The translations under genes were made by a program, and so were the position numbers. The notes beneath the pieces are model-generated. The model was not told the DNA's origin and made no database searches. It worked only from the letters and a program-made list of their open reading frames with translations. Shown here piece after piece: positions 1 through 5,658 of a stretch of DNA of 7,392 bases; position 1 is the stretch's first letter; each line of letters starts with the position of its first letter. This stretch comes from PXAP01 sp964520585 (lineage in GTDB: Bacteria; Bacteroidota; Bacteroidia; Bacteroidales; PUMT01), in assembly GCA_964520585.1 (NCBI GenBank), contig CAZFOO010000158.1:1-7392 (forward strand), read 5' to 3'.

Positions 1-386
1 ACAAGTACTATCCCCAATGCATCAAGGAGTTACAATCACTGGGCTGGGATGCCAATATCAATGATGACTACATGCCTGCATGGACAGAGGTTCTGTTCAA
101 ACACCTGGACAAGCCGCAATACAAGGCCGTAACCGCAAAGGAATTGGGCGAAGCTTATGGCACCAAACCTGGCAGCTCCATTAATAAAATGGTTGCACGT
201 GTCCCTGAAGTGAAAGCGGAACTTGAGAAAATGGGGTGGCATCCCACAGCAACCCGATTCCTGCCCATGTGGCTTGAGTTTGTTTTCCTGGCTCTGGGCG
301 AACCTAAAGGCATCAGGCAGTTAAAACAATCTTTGGATTTCAGATCGCATGCCGTGGTAAGTAACCGGAAAATAAAGAGGAGATAG
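1..386 (+). CDS. Unrecognised protein, C-terminal 127 residues (5' end outside window)
   Basis: The frame is open from the left edge (first full codon at base 3) to a TAG at 384-386, so only the last 127 residues are visible. I do not recognise the family. The visible part is soluble, with no membrane segment or signal peptide. A stretch reading VTAKELGEAYG followed by SINKMVARVPEVKAELEKMGW looks like paired helices, possibly a helix-turn-helix, but this is only an impression. The tail is basic and ends SNRKIKRR. GC content is near 49%, like the ends of the methyltransferase gene at 5659 and unlike the AT-rich genes between them. This gene and the methyltransferase may therefore belong to the same older locus, split by insertion of the island. 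A coding region is likely from composition and the absence of stops; the function is unknown. Confidence 0.6.
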   Translation, partial: KYYPQCIKELQSLGWDANINDDYMPAWTEVLFKHLDKPQYKAVTAKELGEAYGTKPGSSINKMVARVPEVKAELEKMGWHPTATRFLPMWLEFVFLALGEPKGIRQLKQSLDFRSHAVVSNRKIKRR

Positions 387-704
387 CAATTCGGGATAAA
401 TAAGGCCCATACAACCTTTTTCATTATAATTTATAGGCATCTCTTAATATTAATGACCAATAGTCCAAATGATAAATTTATCAAAGCCCAGTAGTAAATG
501 CTCAAACACCAAAGCGAAGAGAATTGATAAAACATTCAAAGAAGTATTATGCCAAATGAGAGTATCAAGAAAAATACATGAATCACTAGTTTTATCTTGC
601 CAGTTAGATGGGATTTGCACAAATGACCTTAATCAATTACTTTTTAAACTTACGTACTATTGCAAGTTTCGTCTTAAAATACTTAGATTATGTTAAAAAA
701 TATT

Positions 705-712
705 TATATTTG
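705..712 (+). promoter_or_regulatory. Possible Bacteroidota-type -7 promoter element
   Basis: TATATTTG matches the Bacteroidota housekeeping -7 consensus TAnnTTTG exactly. A -33 TTTG is not perfect: TTAG lies at 683-686, with 18 bases between. The element is 16 bases before the 26-codon ORF at 729 and about 180 bases before the SIR2 start, so it could give a long leader for the operon. In AT-rich DNA such matches arise by chance. Confidence 0.25.
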
Positions 713-728
713 ATGTTTTAAAAAGGGA

Positions 729-809
729 ATGCGTATGCAAGAGCCATTGATGACATTATTCAATTATTTTGATACATTTGAATTCAAAGAAAATATCACA
801 ATATGCTAA
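729..809 (+). CDS. Possible 26-residue leader peptide or gene remnant
   Basis: An ATG at 729 follows the purine-rich stretch AAAAGGG and opens 26 codons ending at TAA 807-809; the product begins MRMQEPLMTLF. It lies directly downstream of the promoter-like TATATTTG at 705-712. It could be a leader peptide in the SIR2 operon transcript, a fragment of a lost gene, or chance. There are no homologues I can name. It is recorded because of the promoter-like element and spacing, not because of its sequence. Confidence 0.2.
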   Translation: MRMQEPLMTLFNYFDTFEFKENITIC

Positions 810-831
810 AAAATATATTTTAACAGTAGCA
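804..831. repeat. AT-rich palindromes upstream of the SIR2 start
   Basis: TGCTA at 804-808 is repeated inverted as TAGCA at 827-831. Between them AAAATATATTTT at 810-821 is a perfect 12-bp palindrome. The two symmetries are not concentric. They sit 60-87 bases before the SIR2 start, where an operator or transcript hairpin would fit, but AT-rich sequence gives such palindromes easily. Confidence 0.3.
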
Positions 832-890
832 AATAAAATATTAGCGCTTCAATTTAGGAATGCAACTTTGCTCCCAAATAAATCGTACTT

Positions 891-2438
891 ATGAGCTTCA
901 GTGAAGAATTATTTAATAAATTAGACGAATTTGCTTCATCTCCATTCTTATTTATCGGATCAGGATTTTCGAGAAGATACCTAAATGCTGAGGATTGGGA
1001 AGGATTACTGCGGAAATATGCACAAGAAATAGATACACCCTTTGAAAAATACCGTTCACTCGCTGGAGGAAATTGGCCTCGTGTTGGAAAACTCATTGCT
1101 GAAGACTACCATGGTTATTGGTTTGACTCTATAACCAAAGAAGAGGAAAGAAAAATTCATCTTCAGGATATGGTAGATTACTCAAGTCCATTGAAAGTTT
1201 CAATTTCCAGACATCTACTTGCTCTTATCCAAAATGATACAGATGTTGGCTTATTAGATGAAATTGAAAAGTTGAAGACTGCGAAGATTAACGGAATTAT
1301 TACTACAAATTACGATCTACTTTGCGAAAATATCTTTCCTCAATTCAAGGTTTACAAATCACAGAGTGAATTGATATTCTCCCCACTGCAAGAGGTCGGT
1401 GAGATTTACAAAATTCACGGTTGCTGTAGTGAGCCTAACTCAATTGTAATCACTGAGGACGATTACCATGAGTATAATGCCAAGAATGCTTACATAGCTG
1501 CAAAACTTCTAACTGTTTTCTTGGAACATCCCACTGTTTTTATGGGCTACTCGATATCAGACAACAACGTTAGAACAATTCTATCCTCTATCATCGCTTG
1601 TCTTGATCAAGCACAAGTAAACCAACTTTCGGAACGGTTATTTTTTGTTCAATATGTTGCTGATCACGATAGAGAGCCTCTAATAGATAAGTATGAGTTT
1701 GAAATTGGTGGTGCTATTCTACCCTTAACCAGAATCAGGGCAAGTGGATACATTGAGATTATCGAAGTTTTAAATCAGTTAACACAAAAATTCCCAGCTG
1801 CTCTTTTGCGAAAAATGAAGGAACATATTTATGAGTTGGTGAATACAAACGATCCAACAGAGAAAATTGCCGTAGTCGATTTTGACACTGATACTGATTT
1901 GGAAAGGGTTGATGTAGTCATAGGGGTTGGAGTGAGCGGGTACAAAGAAAAATCTTATGAAACGTATACTAGATTTGATATCGCAGAAGACATTCTTAAT
2001 GATAATAAAAACTTCGACATTCGAGAGCTAACATCCAAGACTTTACCAAAACTAGTTAAGGCTAGTACCTGGGTTCCTGTTTATAAATACTACAATTCCT
2101 GTGATAATAAGGATAAATTGGATCCTAAGATTATTTCAGCTGCAAACAGACCTTTGGAAGATTGGAGTAAAAGCAATCCGTACTCGTATAAAGCAAAATC
2201 GATTAATGAGCAATTTAATTCTATCGACGATGTTCTTGAGGTAAATGATCCCAATAAAGCACTCAATGTGATTTTATTACTTGATTTAGAAAAGATTAAT
2301 CTTAAACAGTTAGAGGCGTTTCTCTCTAAGAATTTTGACCTCACAAAAAATCATCAAAACTCTTCCTATTTTATGAAATTGGTTTGTTTATTTGACAGAT
2401 TAAAAAATGAAAAACATAGCACAACAGCTCATAAGTAA
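891..2438 (+). CDS. SIR2-family protein, probable NAD+-consuming defence effector
   Basis: This 515-residue cytoplasmic protein has a SIR2-like domain over about residues 15-290. The NAD-binding glycine motif is GSGFSRR at 23-29. TTNYD at 138-142 supplies the conserved Asn (N140), and KIHG at 174-177 the conserved His (H176). FMGYSISD at 217-224 is typical of the bacterial SIR2_2 branch. The Asn-His spacing is close to that in the phage-defence NADases DSR2 and ThsA, where mutating the pair abolishes NAD+ cleavage. NADase activity is therefore more likely than protein deacetylation; no zinc-binding Cys pairs are evident. Residues 300-515 match nothing I know; they contain a strand-rich part (VDVVIGVGVSGYKEKSYE, about 341-357) and could bind a ligand or partner. 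The start was chosen because the SIR2 fold begins soon after it; there is no Shine-Dalgarno. It is first in the operon. No HerA helicase, TIR protein or Argonaute gene is adjacent, so known SIR2 systems do not fit. Confidence 0.9.
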   Translation: MSFSEELFNKLDEFASSPFLFIGSGFSRRYLNAEDWEGLLRKYAQEIDTPFEKYRSLAGGNWPRVGKLIAEDYHGYWFDSITKEEERKIHLQDMVDYSSPLKVSISRHLLALIQNDTDVGLLDEIEKLKTAKINGIITTNYDLLCENIFPQFKVYKSQSELIFSPLQEVGEIYKIHGCCSEPNSIVITEDDYHEYNAKNAYIAAKLLTVFLEHPTVFMGYSISDNNVRTILSSIIACLDQAQVNQLSERLFFVQYVADHDREPLIDKYEFEIGGAILPLTRIRASGYIEIIEVLNQLTQKFPAALLRKMKEHIYELVNTNDPTEKIAVVDFDTDTDLERVDVVIGVGVSGYKEKSYETYTRFDIAEDILNDNKNFDIRELTSKTLPKLVKASTWVPVYKYYNSCDNKDKLDPKIISAANRPLEDWSKSNPYSYKAKSINEQFNSIDDVLEVNDPNKALNVILLLDLEKINLKQLEAFLSKNFDLTKNHQNSSYFMKLVCLFDRLKNEKHSTTAHK

Positions 2439-2444
2439 TTTAAA

Positions 2445-2460
2445 TGCATAAAACTATGCA
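2445..2460. repeat. Short inverted repeat between the SIR2 gene and the 69-residue gene
   Basis: TGCATA, a 4-base loop AAAC, and TATGCA form a perfect 6-bp stem seven bases after the SIR2 stop codon. There is no T-run, so it is not an intrinsic terminator. It may stabilise or process the transcript, or be chance. Confidence 0.3.
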
Positions 2461-2496
2461 CATAAGGTGCTAATTTATATATTAAAGTAAGCAATT

Positions 2497-2706
2497 ATGA
2501 ATTCAGTAAAATATCCTATTGCCAATTTAACGGATGAAGAAGTACTTAAAGAATTTATAAAACGCTTTGAATGTGATGGAGCTGTTCTAATCTATATGGA
2601 TTCAAACACTGAGTTTGGGTTCGGCAGATGGAAAAACCAACAAGGTAAAAGGTGGGTGCAATCACTTTTTAAGCATATTAAGAATTCTGGATCAAATATA
2701 AATTAG
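2497..2706 (+). CDS. Small protein of unknown function (69 residues)
   Basis: I do not recognise this protein. It reads as a compact alpha/beta unit: a helix from LTDEEVLKEFIKRF (11-24), a strand AVLIYMD (29-35), a turn with TEFGFGRW (38-45), and a C-terminal helix GKRWVQSLFKHIKN (50-63). The balanced amphipathic pattern and its place in a run of same-strand genes, 58 bases after the SIR2 stop and 27 before the next start, argue that it is real. No membrane segment, signal peptide or catalytic motif is apparent. A regulator, an adaptor between the SIR2 protein and the nucleotide enzymes, or an antitoxin-like inhibitor are all possible. There is no Shine-Dalgarno, as for the other genes here. 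Confidence 0.7.
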   Translation: MNSVKYPIANLTDEEVLKEFIKRFECDGAVLIYMDSNTEFGFGRWKNQQGKRWVQSLFKHIKNSGSNIN

Positions 2707-2733
2707 ATTGATATTAACTAAAATTTTAATCCT

Positions 2734-3057
2734 ATGGGTGGCGGAAGTTCAAGTTCTTTTTATAGCAGAAAAATCACAGTTAACGATACAGATGACAATT
2801 GTGATAAAATTCATTTTACTACTATTCTGCAAAATACACAATCAAACATCACAAATTATAAAGATGGTGATGTGTTGATTGTTAAATTAGATGATACAAA
2901 TCGAATTTTTGTTGAGGGAGAACATGGAGTGTGTGGTTATATAACAGCAATATCTGCCTCACAATTAATAAGATGTTTGAAAAAAGGGAAACAGTTTATT
3001 GCAATAATTCTTGAGGTTTCTGTTATGAAATGTAAAGTAGAAATAACCCCAAATTAA
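2734..3057 (+). CDS. Small Gly/Ser-headed protein of unknown function (107 residues)
   Basis: The protein opens with a flexible MGGGSSSSFYSR head, then is strand-rich: CDKIHFTTILQ (23-33), DGDVLIVKL (44-52), NRIFVEG (56-62), GVCGYITAI (65-73), a helix SQLIRCLKKG (76-85), then FIAIILEV (88-95) and KCKVEI (99-104). The order of strands with a central GxxGYI followed by a helix and a closing strand recalls small beta-barrel domains such as HIRAN, which bind DNA ends, but the similarity is weak and may be misleading. No catalytic residues or membrane segments are visible. Its stop is 5 bases before the kinase-NDT start, so the two are probably translated from one message. A substrate-, ligand- or nucleic-acid-binding accessory subunit is a reasonable guess; the function is unknown. 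Confidence 0.75.
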   Translation: MGGGSSSSFYSRKITVNDTDDNCDKIHFTTILQNTQSNITNYKDGDVLIVKLDDTNRIFVEGEHGVCGYITAISASQLIRCLKKGKQFIAIILEVSVMKCKVEITPN

Positions 3058-3062
3058 CACCT

Positions 3063-4256
3063 ATGCTGAATGTCATTGGGGGCAGTTATATCGAAAATTG
3101 CTTAGATCCGCCTTATAGTGAATTATATGGTTCTGGACTGAGGGCTGCAGCAGCTTTGTCCCAAAAAGGATTTGACATAACATTCCACAGTGCTATTTCA
3201 GATGATTTAAAGGAATTAGCAATTTTAAAAAGTAAAACGTTTGGTTACATTCCTAAATATTGGTCAATTCCACAAACAATAGAATTTGATTATTACCATC
3301 CGTTGTCTTTTCCTAAAAAAATAAACTTCGATGAAGCTACACCAATTCTGCAGTTGAGTATCAGTGTACGTGGTGATTTCTTATATTATGGAATGGTAGA
3401 AGCTGAGGTGATATTTCAGGGTAATTTTGTTGTTTATGATCCTCAAAACTATAAAAAATTTAAGGATACTGGTTCAACCGCAAATCATTTGGCAATTATC
3501 TTAAATAGTAAAGAGGCTTTTTTCTTTAGTTCAAAAAAAAACGATGATTTAGTTGTTATCGGGAAAGAATTATTGCAGACAGAAAGTGCTGATGTAATTG
3601 TAATAAAAAATGGTGCGAACGGAGCTTTAGTTTTCGACAAACAAGGAGTTTATGAGATACCTGTTTTTCAAACATCTCATGTGTGGCCTATTGGGTCTGG
3701 GGATGTTTTCACAGCTATTTTTTCTTGGAAATGGATTATTGAAAAAAAATCAGCACGTGATGCTGCCTATTATGCTTCACAGATGACAGCACAATATTGT
3801 TTTTCTGAGCATCTTCCTGTTATTGAACCTCGCAAACCGCTAATTCCACGTGAAATTAAAGCAAAGAAAAATAATTTATATCTAGCAGGTCCTTTCTTCA
3901 CTGTAGCTGAAAAATGGCTGATAAATGAAGTGCGAAACTTATTAATTGATTTCGGGAACAATGTTTTCTCTCCATACCATGACGTAGGAGTTCTTGACAC
4001 TAAGAACATCAAGAACGACTCTGTTAAAATTGCTAAGAAGAATCTAAATGCATTAACTAATTCAAATGTGATATTGGCTATTATTTCAGGGCTTGATGCA
4101 GGAACTATATTTGAAATAGGGTATGCTAAAGCAATCAATAAGAGAGTCGTAGTCCTTGCGCAAAATGTTAATGAAAATGATCTTACTATGCTTTATGGAA
4201 CTGGGTGTGAACTTACGAACGATTTATCCACTGCAATTTATATGGCTTCATGGTGA
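3063..4256 (+). CDS. Fusion of PfkB-family kinase and nucleoside 2-deoxyribosyltransferase
   Basis: The 397-residue protein has two domains. Residues 1-255 are a ribokinase/PfkB-type kinase: a short N-terminal part with GGSYIENC (6-13) and YGSGLRAAAAL (22-32), VIKNGANGALVF (180-191), then PIGSGDVF (209-216), where D214 is the expected catalytic base. PfkB kinases phosphorylate sugars or nucleosides with ATP. After a linker rich in Pro and Lys, residues 269-397 form a nucleoside 2-deoxyribosyltransferase-like domain: LYLAGPFF (272-279), SPYHDVG (303-309) and DAGTIFEIGYA (345-355), where E351 is in the place of the nucleophilic Glu. This family cleaves or exchanges the base on (deoxy)nucleosides or nucleotides, and related domains occur in defence, for example in type II-A retrons. 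The kinase half is shorter than a typical PfkB protein of about 300 residues. Both active sites look intact. The gene overlaps the next by 7 bases. The substrate cannot be read from the sequence. Confidence 0.9.
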   Translation: MLNVIGGSYIENCLDPPYSELYGSGLRAAAALSQKGFDITFHSAISDDLKELAILKSKTFGYIPKYWSIPQTIEFDYYHPLSFPKKINFDEATPILQLSISVRGDFLYYGMVEAEVIFQGNFVVYDPQNYKKFKDTGSTANHLAIILNSKEAFFFSSKKNDDLVVIGKELLQTESADVIVIKNGANGALVFDKQGVYEIPVFQTSHVWPIGSGDVFTAIFSWKWIIEKKSARDAAYYASQMTAQYCFSEHLPVIEPRKPLIPREIKAKKNNLYLAGPFFTVAEKWLINEVRNLLIDFGNNVFSPYHDVGVLDTKNIKNDSVKIAKKNLNALTNSNVILAIISGLDAGTIFEIGYAKAINKRVVVLAQNVNENDLTMLYGTGCELTNDLSTAIYMASW

Positions 4257-5479
4257 AAGTATCTAAAAACGCATTTATTGTTGTCGGACTTGGATTTGGA
4301 GATGAAGGAAAGGGATTGATGACTGATTTCTTATGTTTGCAACATTCAAATTCAATTGTAATAAGATATAATGGAGGGCATCAAGCCGGACATTGCGTTA
4401 CAACTCAAGCCGGAAGAAAACACGTATTTTCTCAATTCGGTTCTGGTACATTTAGAGATATACCGACGTATTGGTCAAGGTTTTGCACCTTTGAGCCATA
4501 TTCTTTTATAAATGAAATTACTGAATTGGGGCTTTCACCAACAATTTATATTGACAATAGGTGTTCTATCACAACTCATTATGATATATTTTTTAATCGT
4601 GCAATAGAAAGATCAAGAGGGAAAAAAAGATATGGTAGTTGTGGTGTTGGATATGGGGCAACTGTTGAAAGACAGAAACATCCAATGGTTAGATTGGTAT
4701 TTAGTGATATTATGGATCAAAATAAGCTGGAGGATAAACTGGCTACGATAAAAGAATATTACAGAGAAAAAACTAATTTAGAAACTGCATTTGTTTTTGA
4801 TTCATTTCAACATCAGGAATTGGAAGATCTATTTCATTCTGCAATTGCACAAGTCAAGAAGTTGATATCAAAAAAAAATGTTGTTCCAGTTGAAGAAAAA
4901 GATATTTTTCTTTCCAATAATTGGGAAACTTACATATTTGAAGGAGCGCAAGGTATATTATTAGACCAAAATTTTGGAAAAACACCACATGTAACCAAAA
5001 GCAATACTACATCTAAAAATGCTTTAGATATGATCTCACTCTATTCGGAAATTAGTTTTAAGAAAAAGATTTTTTATGTAACACGTGCATATCAGACTCG
5101 ACATGGGGCAGGTCCATTTAAAGCAAAGAATCCAAACTTCACACTACAGAACAATCAAACAGAAACAAATAAGACGAATGAATTTCAGGGTGTGTTTAAA
5201 TCCAGCTATTTAGACATTAATCAATTAAATTACGCCTTGGAATGTGACAATAATTTCTCCGAATTCATTGAAAAGAACCTGTTAATTACCTGCCTCGATC
5301 ATTTTAACAGTGATAAAATAATTGTATACAAAAATAATAAAGAAATGGTTATCCATTACAAGGAGATATTTAAAGAGCTAACAAGTAATTTTAATGGTGT
5401 CATGTATAGTTTTAGCAATTGTGCTGAATTTCTTTTAGCTGATAAGGTCATATCTCCCCAACATTCTAACAATCACTAA
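4250..5479 (+). CDS. Divergent adenylosuccinate synthetase-like enzyme (PurA/PurZ family)
   Basis: Canonical PurA joins IMP to aspartate using GTP. This 409-residue homologue, slightly shorter than the usual 425-435, keeps GFGDEGKG (15-22) with the catalytic Asp D18, GGHQAGH (42-48) with the catalytic His H48, the IMP-site motif GSCGVGYGATVER (129-141), FEGAQGILLD (230-239), TKSNTT (249-254) and TRHGAGPF (283-290). Three differences stand out. The usual NAGHT is QAGHC. The aspartate and phosphate loop, normally TGRPRRCGW, is replaced by NEFQGVFKSSYLD (310-322), so its arginines are gone. The guanine-recognition motif TKLD is TCLD (347-350), so GTP may not be the energy donor. D18 is retained, whereas some phage PurZ enzymes that use dGMP have Ser there, so a 6-oxopurine such as (d)IMP remains plausible. 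The start lies inside the upstream gene (7-base overlap), suggesting translational coupling. No purB lyase gene is nearby, so this is unlikely to be the housekeeping purA. Confidence 0.9.
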   Translation: MVKVSKNAFIVVGLGFGDEGKGLMTDFLCLQHSNSIVIRYNGGHQAGHCVTTQAGRKHVFSQFGSGTFRDIPTYWSRFCTFEPYSFINEITELGLSPTIYIDNRCSITTHYDIFFNRAIERSRGKKRYGSCGVGYGATVERQKHPMVRLVFSDIMDQNKLEDKLATIKEYYREKTNLETAFVFDSFQHQELEDLFHSAIAQVKKLISKKNVVPVEEKDIFLSNNWETYIFEGAQGILLDQNFGKTPHVTKSNTTSKNALDMISLYSEISFKKKIFYVTRAYQTRHGAGPFKAKNPNFTLQNNQTETNKTNEFQGVFKSSYLDINQLNYALECDNNFSEFIEKNLLITCLDHFNSDKIIVYKNNKEMVIHYKEIFKELTSNFNGVMYSFSNCAEFLLADKVISPQHSNNH

Positions 5480-5658
5480 ACAATTCCACCATAAAAAAAG
5501 ACCAATGCGACACAATCCCCTGCACTTACCATATCATTCCCCATGCACATGCAAAATCCACAAAGTTTCATTCATGTTAAACCACCAAGTATCCCACAAT
5601 TCCCTATCTTAGCAACCTATTTTAACATTGTATAATATCATATAGCAACCCCATACAA
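5480..5658 (+). other. C-rich, G-poor gap between the PurA-like gene and mod
   Basis: These 179 bases contain no ORF of note. By my count the + strand has about 54 C and 12 G, a marked skew not seen in the coding sequence around it. No hairpin plus T-run that would end the operon is visible. The end of the gap should contain the mod promoter unless mod is read through from the operon; the mod leader has no Shine-Dalgarno. Confidence 0.6.
5631..5636 (+). promoter_or_regulatory. Weak candidate promoter for mod (TATAAT)
   Basis: TATAAT lies 22 bases before the mod start. It matches a general sigma-70 -10 box, but there is no matching -35, and it is not the Bacteroidota TAnnTTTG form, so it may be chance. 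Confidence 0.2.

Larger units (their letters stand above)
387..890. other. AT-rich intergenic region upstream of the SIR2 operon
   Basis: This 504-base gap holds no gene I can support firmly. At 402-418 a 4-bp stem (AAGG / CCTT) runs into a T-run at 417-421, which could be a weak terminator for the left gene. A 75-codon ORF at 469-696 has no leader signal and an unconvincing Lys/Cys-rich composition. Further on lie a TAnnTTTG promoter-like element, a 26-codon ORF and AT-rich palindromes, listed separately. Just before the SIR2 gene, CAACTTTG at 863-870 is one mismatch from the Bacteroidota -7 element and 20 bases from the start codon, but no -33 TTTG accompanies it. The promoter of the operon must lie somewhere here if the five genes are transcribed together. 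Confidence 0.6.
891..5479 (+). other. Candidate five-gene defence operon (SIR2, two small proteins, PfkB-NDT fusion, PurA-like)
   Basis: Five genes run in one direction with gaps of 58, 27 and 5 bases and finally a 7-base overlap, all lower in GC than the flanking sequence. The products combine a SIR2 effector with enzymes of purine nucleotide and nucleoside chemistry. No transposase, integrase or other mobility gene is visible, and no strong internal terminator is seen. Joint transcription is inferred from spacing. A defence role is inferred from the SIR2 family and the adjacent type III restriction-modification gene. Confidence 0.7.

Noticed and set aside
402..421. Rho-independent terminator after the left gene
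   Set aside because: The stem is only 4 bp with a 9-base loop; the T-run alone is not enough to call it.
469..696. 75-codon ORF on the + strand
   Set aside because: No leader signal, Lys/Cys-rich and low-complexity-like, no recognisable motif, and located in an AT-rich gap where such ORFs occur by chance.
3770..4138. 122-codon ORF on the - strand, and the other antisense ORFs at 36-242, 155-424, 854-1096 and 2090-2344
   Set aside because: All or most of their length lies antisense to better-supported genes with clear motifs; their translations show no recognisable features.
891..5479. Assignment to Thoeris, SIR2-HerA, short Argonaute-SIR2 or Kongming
   Set aside because: No TIR protein or SLOG domain, no HerA-type ATPase, no Argonaute, and no adenosine deaminase or HAM1-type pyrophosphatase are encoded. 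Only the SIR2 component and the general nucleotide theme are shared.
4250..5479. Housekeeping purA
   Set aside because: Several substrate-binding motifs are altered, the length is short, the gene overlaps a kinase-NDT fusion in a low-GC operon, and no purine biosynthesis gene is nearby.
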